Assembly (NCBI GenBank): GCA_025594325.1
Contig: JANHCV010000010.1
Coordinates: 1-64,000, forward strand
DNA: 64,000 nucleotides
Reading direction: 5' to 3'
DNA from: Blastocladiella emersonii ATCC 22665
Taxonomy: Eukaryota; Blastocladiomycota; Blastocladiomycetes; Blastocladiales; Blastocladiaceae
The notes below the pieces were generated by a model. That model did not search any database and had not been told where the DNA came from. It saw only the letters and a program-made list of their open reading frames with translations. The position numbers and the translations under genes were made by a program. The first letter of the stretch is position 1. Every line of letters begins with the position of its first letter. Positions 32,106-47,137 of this stretch are shown piece after piece.

Positions 32106-34099
32106 ATGGATCGAACCGCATCTGCTGCCACATGTATCTCGCCCCGCGCCCGCTGCGGGACTCGTCGTCGGCCGTGGCTCGTCGCCGCCGCCATTGTGCT
32201 CGGCCTCGCACTCGTCGCAGCGGCACCCGTTGCTGCTGCACCGGTCGGGATCGCCGTCATCGGCAAGCCGGTCGTTGCCTCGCTCGCGTCGCCCTCGCCC
32301 TCAACCACCACGAGCGCTACTGGGGCTGACACTGCGACGGCCACGACGACGGCTACTGGCGTGACGACGCTCGCCGCTTTGACGGCGCTCGCCGCCGCGT
32401 CGGAATCGATCGCGCTGCCGACGGATGCGCCTGCCCCCGCCGTCGACGAGCCCTCGATGATCGTCTCGACTCTGGCCACAACCAGCAGCACGGCCAGCGC
32501 GTCGCCCAGCCCGAGCTCGAGCCCGGCCCCGCTGCCCATGCCGCCCGTCGCGCCGCCGCCCGAGGTCGAGAACACGTACATCATTGTGCTCAAGACGTCG
32601 GCCGTCGCCTCGGCCTCGTTCGACGCCTCGGTCGCGAGCCTCGCCACCCAGATCGTGCGCGCCAACGGCGGCGCCGCGGCCACGCTCCCGTCGAGCTCGA
32701 TTGCGCGCCTCGTTGCGGCAGCCGACGCGTCCGCCGAGGAGCCTTCGGCGGCGGCTGCGTCCGCGGCACCAGCTGCTGTCGCCGGGATCGCCTCGGTCGC
32801 CGCCGTCGGTGCGGGTCCCAAGATCAGCGTCGCTCCAGTTGGCGCCAAGGCGCTCCAGGACAGCAGCGGCGCGCTCGCCAACACGGTGGTCCACAGCTAC
32901 GACGATCTCGGCTCGGTCGCCGCCCGTATGACCCCTGAGACCGCCGCCAGGATCGCCAAGCGCGCCGACGTCGAGGCCGTGGTCCGCGACGGGCCGGTTC
33001 GCATCGCGGGGAAGATTGTTCGCCAGACCGCGGCGCCGGGATGGGGTACGCTTTCGTGCACGCTTGGAGCCGCACACAGCGGGCGAATCTGACTGACACA
33101 CACCCTCGCGATGCATAGCCCTGGCGCGCATCTCGCAGCGCGAGTTCAACACGTCCGAGGCCGACTACAAGTACGACTCGAGCGCGGGCGACGGCGTCAC
33201 CGTGTGGGTCGTCGACACGGGCCTGAACGTCACGGACCCCGAGTTCCAGGGCCGCGCCATCACGGGCCGCACCTTCTGCTCGTCGTGCACGTCGCCGCTC
33301 GACAAGCACGGCCACGGCACCGCGGTCGCCGGCATCGTCGGCTCCAAGACGTACGGCACGGCCAAGAAGGCCCGTCTCGTGGCGGTCAAAGCGCTCAACG
33401 ATGCGGGCGTCGGGCAGTGGTCGGACGTGATCGCCGCGCTGCAGTGGATCCGCGCCAACATCAACAGCCCGAGGTACCGCAGTAAGCGCGGCCACGTCGT
33501 CAACCTGTCGATTGAGGGACCCATCAACGCGCTCGTCAACCGCATGCTCGTCAAGCTAGTCCAGGCCGGCGTCACGGTCGTGGTCGCTGCCGGTACGCGC
33601 CCTCGCTTCTTTCACTCGCTCGCTCGGACCTGGCCCCTGACGCTGTATCTGCGAAACGATAGGAAACTCGGCCGTGGACGCGTGCACAACGTCGCCCGCG
33701 TCAGCCACCGCCATGTCGAACGGGATCATCGTGGTCGGCGCGTCCGACTCGCTCGACATGGCCGCGTCATGGGCCAACTTTGGTACGTGCCTCGACATCT
33801 ACGCGCCCGGCTCCGAGGTCGCGTCGCTCGGCGGCGACTCCATGTCTGGGACCTCGTTCGCTTCGCCTTACGTACGGCCGTTGTGCTCCGACTCGCTGGC
33901 CACGACCGTGACTGACCCGCCACTCTCGCGTGCGCCCGCCTAGGTCGCGGGTACGCTTGCCCTGTACCTGTCCACGAGCAACCGCGTCACGTCGCGTAAC
34001 CTCAAGTCGTACGCCATCAAGCAGGCGACGCCCGACGTGATCATGGGCGACCTGCAGGAGTCGCCGAGCCTGCTCGTCTACAACTCGCTGACGGGCTGA
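32106..34099 (+). CDS. Secreted subtilisin-like serine protease (S8, proteinase K type)
   Basis: Four exons: 32106-33045, 33119-33592, 33663-33871 and 33944-34099, with introns of 70-73 bp starting GTACG, giving 592 residues. A hydrophobic segment at about 23-46 (after RRRPW) is a signal peptide or signal anchor. An Ala/Ser/Thr-rich stretch leads to an inhibitor I9 propeptide (NTYIIVLKTSAVAS near 156), which should be cleaved before WALARIS. The catalytic triad is complete: Asp346 (VVDTG), His379 (GHGTAVAGIVG) and Ser536 (SGTSFASPY), with the oxyanion Asn473 in AAGNSAVDAC. Exon borders fall next to the catalytic blocks, and splicing rebuilds each one. It is expected to be secreted and act as an endopeptidase for nutrition or wall and host-surface degradation. 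The propeptide is longer and more Ala-rich than usual. It converges on CDC5 (141 bp between stops). Confidence 0.93.
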
Positions 34100-34240
34100 T
34101 CCAACCACCGACCACCGACCACTCCACTCCACTCCGCTCCCACAGACAGACAACAGTATTGCAATCGCACATCTCATCTCATCCTCACTGATCCCAATAT
34201 ATATACCACGCTCACTCGCCCGCCACAACTGCAACTGCTG

Positions 34241-36968
<2,728 letters not shown>

Positions 36969-38619
36969 ACGACCTGCGATCCGCTCCCCCTCACCAACGG
37001 AAATCCACCCCCAGCGATCGTCCGCCATCCATCTGTCCTCGGGGGCCTCGACCACGCTGCCTCGACCACCGACCACCGGCTACCGGCCACGCCAGCCGCC
37101 CTCCTCAGCCTCGCTCACGTCCGCTTCCACGATCACCGTTGCGGGTCGGTCGATGCCTGGCTGGACTGCTTCACAGACCTCGGCCTCGGTCCTCGGCGCT
37201 GCTGCTCACGGCGAACCTACCACCGTTGCTACTCTTTTCCCTCCACCCCCTCCCCTCCCTCCTTCACAGAACGAACGAAGCGCGGATTGATGATTGGCTA
37301 TTCACAGACCTGTTCTGACTATCGTCCTCTCTGGGGCACATGCGGACGTGAAGCCGCCTCTTTCTGACCTCGCTGTTCGTCGTTCTACGTTGCTGCTTTC
37401 TGTCCGCTGTCCTTTTCTCTCGATGCATGTCGTCGCTCGTCGCAACTTGTTGTTGTTGTTGTTGTTCACTCCCGAGTTTGAGCCGTCGGATGGGCGTCCA
37501 CCACCATCTGCTGGTATAGAAAGGGAGAAGATTCTTCGCTCTACGTGGTTCACGGAACCCTACGTTGCTACTTTGATGATGATGATGCTGCCCGTGATCT
37601 CGCCCACCTTGTGCGCGCTGCCCCCTCACCGAGTCGATTGCTCACTCGCCAGCTCGTCAGTGACGATGGTAAAGAGTGTATTTGATTGTTTCCGCGTTCC
37701 GTTCACGTTGCTCGAGGACGTCGCGGCACAGACACGCTCAACGCGGCCGGCTCACTCAATCCGTCCTTCTCGTTCGTTGTTTGCTGTACAAAAAAGAAGC
37801 GCTCTCCCTCCGTCACCGATACAGCGACACGGTCACGAAGCAGGGGGGAAAGCTGGTGTATTGGCCAGGGTCATGTCAGGAACCGTCGCTACTGGCCGCC
37901 ATGCCCGACTGCTGCTGCTGCTGCTGCTGTACCTGCAGCTCGAGGTGCGCGTGGTGGCCGTGGCCATCGTGATCGTGATCATCGTAGTGATCGAGCTCGT
38001 GGCCGCCGTGGCCGTGGCCGTGGCCACCGTGGTCGCGCTCGTCGTCGCGGTCGCGCGCGAGAAAGAACTGCGAGTCGCCGAGGTACTCTTGGAGGCTGTT
38101 GAAGTCTACGTTGACGGCGATCGCGGTCAAACAGTCAGTCGCCGTCACAAATCAAGGAGAGCGCGGCCCACGTACCCATGGCCATGAAGATGCGCTCAAA
38201 GTGCGGAATGAACTCGTGCAGCGGCAGGTACAGGTTGAACTCGAGCTGCGCAAACACGTTGAACTCGTGCTCGCGAATGTCCTTGACCGCAACCCCGAGC
38301 GTCTTGGACAGCGACTCGAGCAGCGGGCCGAACTTGAACCCCTTGGGCTCGTTGACCTTGGTCGCCAGCAGCAGGCAGATGCACCCGACCAGGCGTCGGT
38401 TTGCCTTGACCGCGGTCCGCTTGAGGACCAGCTTCTCAAAGTACACAAACGACTTGGCCAGGCTCGAGATCTCCAGGTCCTGGATACAAGTTTGTGCGCG
38501 CAGTGAGTGACGGCCGTCTCGGCGGGCGGGCGAACAGGAAACAACGTAACGTACGTGAGCCATGCCGACGTCGACCAGGCGCCGCTTGAGGTTGCGGATC
38601 TGCGACAGGGTGAGCGACG
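36969..38619 (-). repeat. Inverted duplication, right arm (parental copy)
   Basis: The reverse complement of 25729-27379, with constant coordinate sum 64348. It spans about 900 bp of DNA downstream of the CABLES-like gene, then exons 3 and 2, both introns and the last 65 nt of exon 1. It continues without a break into the intact gene, so it is the source copy. The non-coding part is less GC-rich than its surroundings and has CAA/TTG and CAT trinucleotide runs. A 9589-bp block with five complete genes lies between the arms. Confidence 0.95.
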
Positions 38620-40825
38620 GGTCGACCTCGGGGTGCGTCTCGCGGAACTGCTCGTTGAGCTCCTTCTTGAGGTCGCTCGGCCGCGTGTACTGCATAATGG
38701 ACCCGACCGTGCCGGGCAGCGAGATGACCGTCTTGTGGCGGCCCGTGGTCAGAGCCGGGTCGTCGAGGTGGCCCGGGTCGTACGCGTTCGGGTGGTAGAG
38801 GTGGTTGTGGTGCTCGTGCCCCGACAGCAGCTCGCACCGCTCGAGCGGGTGGTCGTAGCGGCGGGTGCTGCCGCTGTCGTCGAGCAGGCCGTTGCCGCCG
38901 AGCGTGGATGGCGCGATGCCGTTGCGCGACAGCGGCACCTCCTCGTCGAGGTCGAGGCACCACGACGGCGATACCGAGGGCCGGCGCGAGTGGACCGACG
39001 GGTACGGGTGGTGCTGATCGAGGAGCCCCGAGACAGACCCGGTGCCTGTTCCGGACACGATGCCGTCGGGCGCCTCGGCCGATGCGGCGGCCGAGGCAGC
39101 AGCAGCGGACGCCGCCATGGCTGCAGCGGCACGCGCCGCCTCGCGGTGCTCGGCCTCGGAGCACAGGGACCCGGTTGGGCGCAGCAGGTGGGCGTAGCTG
39201 ATGGCGAGCCCGCGCGTGCCGCGACGGTGCTTGTCGATGGCGGCTAGGATGGACGAGGTGCCGCCAGAGGCGAGCGAGAGGGCCGACGGGTCGTGCGCGG
39301 CGCCGAGGACGGGTGGCGGGACGGCAGCCGAGAGCGGGGCGGCCTGGGCGAGAGCGAGGGCGCGCGAGTGCTTGAGGCGGCGCTTCTCGGTCGAGTAGGG
39401 GAACAGCGTCGACCAGGCGAGCGGGGGTCCGTTGCGCAGGGCAAAGAGGCCGCGGCGGACGCCGTCGGGGCGCGCCGAGATGGCGGGAGCCGGGACGGGC
39501 ACGGGCTGGGCGGGTTGCGCGAAGCGGGCCGAGGGACTGGTCGGGCCGAGGCTCGGCGAGGGCGGCGACTTGAGCGAGGAGCGCGGGGCGGCAAAGGGCG
39601 ATGGGTTCCGGTCGAGGTTGAGCGGCAGGGCGTGCGGGTGGGTCGCGCCGCGAAAGGCTCGACGCGCCCCATTCGCGGCCGCCGACGCGGTGGTAGCCGG
39701 AGTGCCGTTCCGCGGCGTGACAAAGGCGGGCGAGCCCATGGAAAGCGGCGACATGGGTGTGGCGGGCGAGCGAGTCGAAGGGGCGGAGGACGAGTCGGAC
39801 GAGTTGGACGACGAGCTCGAGCCGGCGGTCGGCAGGCGTGGACCCCGCGCGCCGCCCGCGTAGGGGTCCGCGGCGGGATCGGTCCCGGGCAGCGGCGCGG
39901 CATAGTAGGTGCCGGCGGTGGTGTGCCTGAGCGGCGCGTCGAGGGCAATGTTGCCCAGGAAGTCGAGAGCAGCGCGGTCGCGAGCGCTCCGCATGGCGGG
40001 TGCGGGCGAGACGGGCCGCGGGACGCGCGACTGCTTCGGGTTTTGTGGCGAAGCGTCGGGCGGAAGAGTCGCGGCGGCGGGATCACGATCCGCATCAACC
40101 GTCAGCGTGGCCGCCGCGGCCGCATCCGCCGGGATCGAGTCCGGGCAGGCGGCGACGAGGGCGGCCGAGGGCGATCGCGGCGAGTCGCCAGCAGCCGAGT
40201 ACGATGCCGAGGCCGAGGACGGGCTGGGACTCGGGTGCACGGTGGCGGTGCGCACGTCGGGCTTGGAGACGGGCGCGGCAGCCGACGTCGGGTGGTGGCC
40301 GGGGCGGATCGCGTGCGGGTGGTGCGAGGAGTTGGCATTGTTGATGTTGTTGTTGCGGTGGTTGGAGGCGGCGAGCAGCGAGATGGAGAGCAGGAACGAG
40401 ACGGCCGCGTCGGCGTCGGGTCGCGGCGACGTGGAGCGCGGGCGCGCGGGCAGCTCGGCGGCCACTGGCACACCATCGTCGTCACCGGTCATGTCCGCGC
40501 CGGCCACGCCATGACGCGTCAGCAGGGCGGCGGCGGAGGGCGCCGAGGCGCGGTGGCGCGCAACGGGCGCGGGCAGAGTGCGAGGGCCGGCCGCGCGCGG
40601 TATTCGGCCGGCACCGTGCTTCGCGATCGCCGCGGTCGCGGCAGGCGGGGGCGGGGGAGAGGCAGGGGGCGAGGCGGCAGGGAGGGGAGAACAGCGCGGT
40701 TTATTTCTTTCATCGGGCTCGTCGTCGGCGGGGGCGAGGGCAGAGGACGGGGCGGGGCCATGGTGGGCGAGCAGGCAGGCGCTGGACGCGCGGGCAAAGG
40801 GGGGCGGGGGTAACGAGGCGGCCAT
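37876..40825 (-). CDS. CABLES-like cyclin-box protein
   Basis: Three exons: 40825-38555, 38479-38176 and 38105-37876 (introns 75 and 70 bp, both GTACGT), giving 934 residues. Residues about 717-858 align with the C-terminal cyclin-type fold of CABLES proteins (CDK5/ABL1 substrates): LKKELNEQFRETHPEV, LTLSQIRNLKRRLVDVGMA, AKSFVYFEKLVLKR, RRLVGCICLLLATKV and EFNLYLPLHEFIPHFERIF. The 700-residue N-terminal part is Ala/Pro/Ser-rich and probably disordered, with many SP/TP sites. The C-terminal tail is His/Asp/Gly-rich (repeated HGH, HDHD) and ends with poly-Gln. In animals CABLES links CDKs to regulatory kinases; a role as a CDK partner or substrate here is inference. The last 65 nt of exon 1 and everything downstream are duplicated at 25729-27379. 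Confidence 0.8.
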
Positions 40826-41594
40826 GCGGTCGACGGCGGCAGGGCGGGGCGGCGGAGCGGAATGGTGGCGGGTCGGTGGGGGGAGAGAGCGAAGGCGGGG
40901 AGGAGGGGCGTGTTGGCGGCGTTGTCGTCGGGTCGGGTCGCCGGAGCGCGTGGGCGAGCGGGCGGGCGGGCGGGCTGCAGGACGAGTCGGGCACGGCGCG
41001 CGCGTTGCGGCGAGTGGCGGCGCGCGTTGCAGGCGGTCGCGTCGGATTCGCTGTCACTGTACGCGATGGCGGACTTGGGGCTCACTCGTTTTCGTCGGCG
41101 GCGGGTCGGCGGCGACGGCCGCGCTTCGCCGAGTGGCGCCGCGGCGCAAACCCGCGTCAGGTGACGCGCCGAAACCGGGTTTTTGCCTCTGCCTCGGGGA
41201 CGCGTCCGCGGTTCGAAGCACATGTCTCGCCCGCCCGCGCCAACCGGCCCGCGCTCTGCCTGCGCACCGCGCATACATGTAACTCTGCCCGCTGAGCCCG
41301 CGACTGCCCGCGACTGCCCGCGACTGCCCGCAACGCTCCGCCCGACGCACCCACCGACCGCGCGACCCCGCGACGCCGCCCGTTTGCCGGCCATCGGATA
41401 CTCTCCGCCGTGTCTCACCACGCTTTCCCGCAACCTCGCTCTGCGCCGCGCTGCCGGTAAGTTCGCTTCTGCCCTCCGAATCGCACGGGCGGCCCCTGAC
41501 TTGCTCGCCCACCTCTGCCACCGGCGTAGCTCCTCCTCCCCTGGTTCGCGCGAACCGCTGAGACCCCGCCACCGCGCTGCGCCCACCTCGCACC
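40826..41594. promoter_or_regulatory. Divergent intergenic region (CABLES-like / NST1-like)
   Basis: 769 bp between divergent start codons. It contains GTGACGCG near 41160 and a CGACTGCCCG unit repeated three times at about 41300-41330. No gene is supported. Confidence 0.4.
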
Positions 41595-44500
41595 ATGGGC
41601 GCTAAACATCGCCGCTTGCCGGCTGCCTCTGTCGCCGCATCGCCTGCACCGGCTGCGCTCGACAAGGTCGCGCCGCCCGTACCCGCCCATGCGCCGTCCG
41701 CCCCCGCCCACCCGGCGGCAGGCCAGGACCTCGATCCGGACCTGGATCTCGACCTCGCGCGCGACCAGTTCCTCTCCTTTGTCACCCGCGACGAGCGCGC
41801 CGCCGTGCGCGCCTACTGGGCCTCGCTCAACAAGGACGCCCAGCTGCAGCTCCGCCGCACCCCAAAGTGCGCCCTGCTCTCGCTCCTCAACTCGGACGAG
41901 TACTCGCACCCGTCCGCCTGCCGCCACTGCCTCGGCGACACCCTGCGCCTCGCCAACGCCGTCCACGGCCTCGGCGACCACGTCGACCTCGCCGCCATCA
42001 TGGCCGACCCGCTCTACCCGTACCACCACCACCATCACCACCATCCCACGCACCAGCATCACTCCCACCTCCATCACCATCTCCACCACAACCACAATCA
42101 CGCCCACGGGCACTCGCACTCGCACTCGCACCCGCATTCTCACTCCCACACCCAACACGGGCCCGTCGACCACACCAACCACTTCTCGCACCCGACACCA
42201 CCACCGCCGCCGCCGCCCGCTGCCACCGCGCCCAAGCGCCAACCCGCACCGCCGAAACACGCACACGCGTCCGCCACCGCCGCGGCGGCGGCAATGCCGG
42301 GGTCCGCCGCACCGGTGCCGAGCTCGGCCAACGCGACGCTTCCGCCACGATCCGGTTCGTGTCTTTCTCGCACCGCGGACCCTCCGATATGGTCTGATTT
42401 CGTCTCTTCCTCTGCTAGACGTCAACGGGAACCCACGCGGATCCGCTGATGCACCGCCGCCCGCTACCGCAACATCGTCGCCAGGAGGAGCGGTAGCGCC
42501 ATCGCCGGCCGTAGCACCACCCACTGCGTTCGCTGCTGCAGCCCCGAAGCCCAAGGGCCTCGACCTCTCCGCCTTCGACGACATTGATGGCGTCGACCTC
42601 GACGATTTCGACTGCGACAAGGTCGACCTCGAGGAGTCGGCCCAGGCCGCCCTCATGCAGGTCGCCACCGACCTCCTCGAGAACAAGGCGAGCCATTTCA
42701 TCGAGGTCATGGAGCAGCTGACCGGTTGCCGCCTGCAGCTCGCCTCCACCGACGAGGGCACCGCCGCCATCCCCGCGTCCGCTCCCCTCGCCGACGGCGC
42801 AGCGGTCGCGGCGGCCTCGGAGCTGGTCCCCGACGCCCCCGTCTCGCTCTACCGCATCCCGTCCGACCGCCCCGTGTCGCGCTTCACCCGCGACTGCCTG
42901 CACCAGCACCGCCGCGCCAACGGCGCCTCGGCCCCGCACAGCGAGCAGCAGCCGCTCTCGGCCGTCGACCATACGGCCCACCTCAACCTCCCCTACGACG
43001 TGCCCGTCCCCGCGCCGCGCGACCTCGCCCTCTCGTCCATCAAGGCCGCCGAGCTCGACCCCCGCACCCCCGCCGCCGTCGCCCTCGTCGCGTCCACCCT
43101 CGAGACCACCGCGAGCCCGCACGTCCCGGCCCACCCGTACTTTGGCCACTACACGTCCCGCGACATGTTCTCCCACGACGGCTTCGACGGGTTCTCGCTC
43201 TACGCCGACACCGAGGATACCACCACTCTCACGGGCAAGCTCGCCGCCACCTCGGCCCGCAAAAAGCACGCCCAGCCACCCTTTGCGCCCGCGGCCGCGT
43301 CTCCAGCCAAGGCCTCGCCGGCGCCCACCCAGCAGGCGCCCAAGTCCGCTGTCGCTGCCGACGCGGCCAGGGACTCGGTCTCGCAGGAGCCGCAGCGCAA
43401 GTCGTACCTCGCAGGCGCCGTCGCGTCCGATCCCGCTGACGACGAACCCGGTGCGCTCGCTGACGAGGTCCGCGCCGCTGTGCCGCTCGACGGGCCCGAA
43501 CACGCGTCAGATGACGACGCTGACGGCGTCGCGTGCGCGTGCGAGTGCGGGTGCCACGACGGCGACTGCGAGTGCGACCCGGACTGCGACTGCGCGTGCA
43601 ACGTCGACGACGAGGGCGACTACGACGTGTGCGATTGCGGGTGCGACTGCGGCGACCCGATCCACGACCAGTACACGGACGAGGAGGAGGAGGACGACGA
43701 GGACGACTACGTGTCCGACGAGGAGGACGACGAGGAGCTCGACGACGCCGACTGCGAGCGGCATCTCCGCGAAATGGCCGCCAAGCTCATGGCCCAGCGC
43801 GTCCTCGACGCCTACCGCGCCCACGCCGCCGAGCGCGCCGCCGCGGCGCTCCTCGCCGAGGAGGAAAAGGAGGCCGCCGAGCGCGAGGCCGCCCGCGCCC
43901 GCCGCCTCGACGCCAAAGCCCAGAAGCGCGAGGCGCGTCGCCTCGCTCGCCAGGCCCAGGAGGCCGCCGAGCGCGAGCGCCGCGAGGCCGAGGAGAAGGA
44001 GAAGGAGCGCGAGCGCGAGGCCAAGAAGGAGCGCGCCCGCATCGCCGCCGAGCAGCGTGCTGCTGCCGAGGAGCGCAAGGCTCGCGAGCGCGCCGAGCGG
44101 GAACGTTCTCGTGCCGCATCGGCCACCGAGTCGCCCGCGTCAACGACGGTGACGCCGCCGGTTGCTCCCCTGACCGCGGCAGCGGCCGACGCGAGTCCGG
44201 CGCCCAAGCCGGCGACGGGAACCTCGCCGCCATCCGCCGTCAAGGCCGTCGCGCACGAGCCGGCACCTGGTTCCGCCCAAACCGTCGCTCCTGCTCGCGC
44301 TCCCGTCTCCGCCGTTTCCGCGCAAGCTCCTGCACCGGCGGCGACGCCGAGCCCGGCACCCGCGCCCAAGGAGGCGCTCGCCGCGCGCAAGGCCAAGGGA
44401 AGCGCCCCCGCACCCAATGGTGCTGCGGCTCCCGCTCCTGCTCCCGCTCGTGCTGCGTCCACGCCCGCTTCGACGCCGGCACCAACGGGCCCGAGCAAGA

Positions 44501-46992
44501 GCCGCGCCGCCAGTCGCGCGACGAGTCCCGCCCCAAGGGCGGCAGCAGTACCCGTCGTCAAGTTGTCGGTGGCCACGGCTCCGCCCGCCGCCGCCGCCGT
44601 TCCTGCGACGCCGGTCTCGCCACCGCGGTCCAAGGGCCGCCGGCCGCAGACCGTCGCACCTGTCGCGGCGGCCGAGGCGCCGCGTGCGGCCAAGTCGGCG
44701 CAGCCCGTTGTCGTCGCACCGGTGCCCGAGGCGCCGACCTCGCGCAAGTCGACGCAGCCCAACACGGTCGCCACCGCGGCGGTTAAGGCTGACGTGCCCA
44801 AGCTCGCACCACCGACACTGGCCGAGCCCGCGCCTGTCGCGCCGGCGGTGGTATCGTCGTCGCCGCCCACACCACCTTCGTCGTCGGCTCCCACCGCCGT
44901 GGTCCCGCCCGCCACGATTTCGCCGCCAGCCGCTTCACCGCAACCTGGTCACGTCGGCACCCGCGACTTGAGCGCGCCGCCGTTCACTGCGCCCTCGCTC
45001 GGCGTCAACATTGACATATCCAAGGTCTCGACGCGCTCCTCGCCGTCCGTCCTCGTCGCGACGGACACGTCGGCGGCACCGACACCCTCCAGTCCGCCAG
45101 CGCCGCCCACGACCAATGGCTCGGCGCCCGCTCAACCCCCGGCCGCGCCCGCTGCTCCCGCCACCCCTGCCGCTGTCGACGAGAAGCCTGACGATCTGGC
45201 GAGTCATACCGGCTCGCAGGCTAGTCACAGCTCGGGCAGCCGAACCTCGGCGCCGAGCACGTCGGCCGCCGGCAGCAACGTGGCCTCGACGGCGTCGCTG
45301 CAGTCTTCACACCACCACGCGCCGCCGCAGTACCTCCAGCCGCCGGGTGGCGTGCCGACGCTCCTCGCTGGTCCGCCCCCGCCGTCGCACATGGGCCCGC
45401 TTCCTCCCGGCGCCGTGCCGCCCGCCGGGTTCCAGCCCGTCTTGCTCGGCCCCGGCATGCCGATGCAGATGCCCATGGGCATGCCGATGCACCCGCACCA
45501 CATGCAGCATCCTCAGGGCGGCGTCGCCATGTTTGCGCCGTACATGTACACGGGCGTCGCCATGGCCGTTCCCGGTGGCGGGATCTACACGATGCCGATG
45601 GCGCCCAACGGCGCGCCGCAGCCGCGCCCCTCGCACGCGGCTGGGTACCCGATGGCGGCGGCGCCTGGCAACGGGCCGCAGTCGCCCGAGTCCGCGGCGG
45701 CCGCCAGCGCGGATCCGTCGGCCCTGCCCGCGATGCACGCGCAGCCGCAGTACATCCAGGTCATCCCCGCGGGCGCGGCAGGCGGCGCCGTCCCCATGTA
45801 CATGGCCGCGCAGGGACCCGGCGGGCACCCCGTCATGATCCCGGTGCACCACGTCCCGCAGCCCGGGATGCCCGTCCTCGTTCAGCACCAGCATCCGCAC
45901 CAACAGCAGCAACAGTTCGCATACCCGATGCAGCCGCCGCAGCACCAGCAGCAGCACCAGATCCCGCTGGAGCAGCAGCCGCAGGCGCAGCAGGCCGCGA
46001 CGGTCGGCGATGGTGCCGATTTTGCGGCCATGCCCACCTCGCCCATGGTCGGCCTCGGTCAGCAGCAACAGCAGCAGTACCAGCAGTCGCACATGCCGCA
46101 GCCGGCGCGCGAGCGGCACCTCAGTCTCCTCGGCATGGCGCCCGTGCAGGACTCGGTCCCCGCGCTCTCAACCTCGGTCAAGAGCAGCGGCACCGCCGCG
46201 TATGGACTCGGTGCCGAGGCGTGGGACTCGTCACCGTACCGGACCGCCGACGCGTACGACGCGGCCGAGCAGGACCCGTACGCCGGCTACTACGGCCAGC
46301 AGCAGCAACAGCTCGCGCCCGGCACGGGTGCCTCGGCGGTCAAGTCTGCCGGCACGTCGGGCCTGTTCCTCGGCGGATCCAGCTCGCGTACCGCGTCGGG
46401 CAGCGGCACCGCTCCGGCTGGCGCTGCCGGGTCGACGCTCGCGCCGGTTCTCGGCACTGGCGGCGCGGGCGCGTCGATCTGGTCCCCGTTTGGCGCGGGC
46501 AACCTGTTTGACGACCTGCGCAGCCCGACCACGGCCACGGGCGCGCCCGGCGACCCGCTGTCGCACCCCGTGTCCCCGCTCTCGGCCAAGTCCCGGTGGG
46601 GCTCGACGGCGGTGCCGTCCCTCGGTTTCAGCGGGCACGGCCACGGACTCGCGGCCGCCTCCGCGTCGGCGCTCGACGGCGCTGCGCTGCTGGACCGGTC
46701 CCTCACGGACGCGCTGACGGCCGACGGCGCGGTGGACGGTGACGACGACCTGTTCAACCCGCTCGCTACGGCGATGCCCAGCATGAACGGCGCGAACGCG
46801 TACGCGTCGGCGCCGTGGTGGCCCGAGCAGTCGTCGTCCGCGACGCAGTCGGCCGTCGGCGGCACCGGCGCGAGCGGCGGGTTCGGCAGCGGGTTCCCCG
46901 GCCGCCAGTACCACCGCGAGCGCACCGTGTCGACGGCGCGCGGCGTCGATGGCCTGTTCGGCGGCAGCGGCGGCAGCAGCGGCGGGTTCTGA
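41595..46992 (+). CDS. NST1: NST1-like stress response protein with His-rich and Cys/Asp-rich inserts
   Basis: Two exons, 41595-42354 and 42419-46992, with a 64-bp intron (GTTCGT...CTAG), give 1777 residues. Features resembling fungal NST1 proteins: an N-terminal FLSFVTRDERAAVRAYW block with a following HPSACRHC, an acidic run of Glu/Asp (about 675-705), then REMAAKLMAQRVLDAYR leading into a 130-residue charged coiled coil of Glu/Arg/Ala/Lys, then a very long Ala/Pro/Ser- and Gln/Met/Pro-rich tail. Yeast Nst1 is linked to salt tolerance and RNA granules. Oddities: a His-rich tract at about 143-193 (His runs alternating with Ser) and a 40-residue segment at about 624-665 with Cys at nearly every second position alternating with Asp or Gly. 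Neither is part of NST1 as I know it. Family assignment rests on architecture and the QRVLDAYR/coiled-coil block. Confidence 0.6.
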
Positions 46993-47137
46993 CCGCGCTC
47001 TCACAGCAGCAGCAGCCACACATCATGAGATTTTGGAATCAGATCAGTTTTTGGGAACAGCTTGAGTGGGTGGTGGTGAGCGAGAGCAATGTGGGTGATA
47101 TCAAGGTGCAACAACAGCACGGCGAGGAGCAGCAGGA

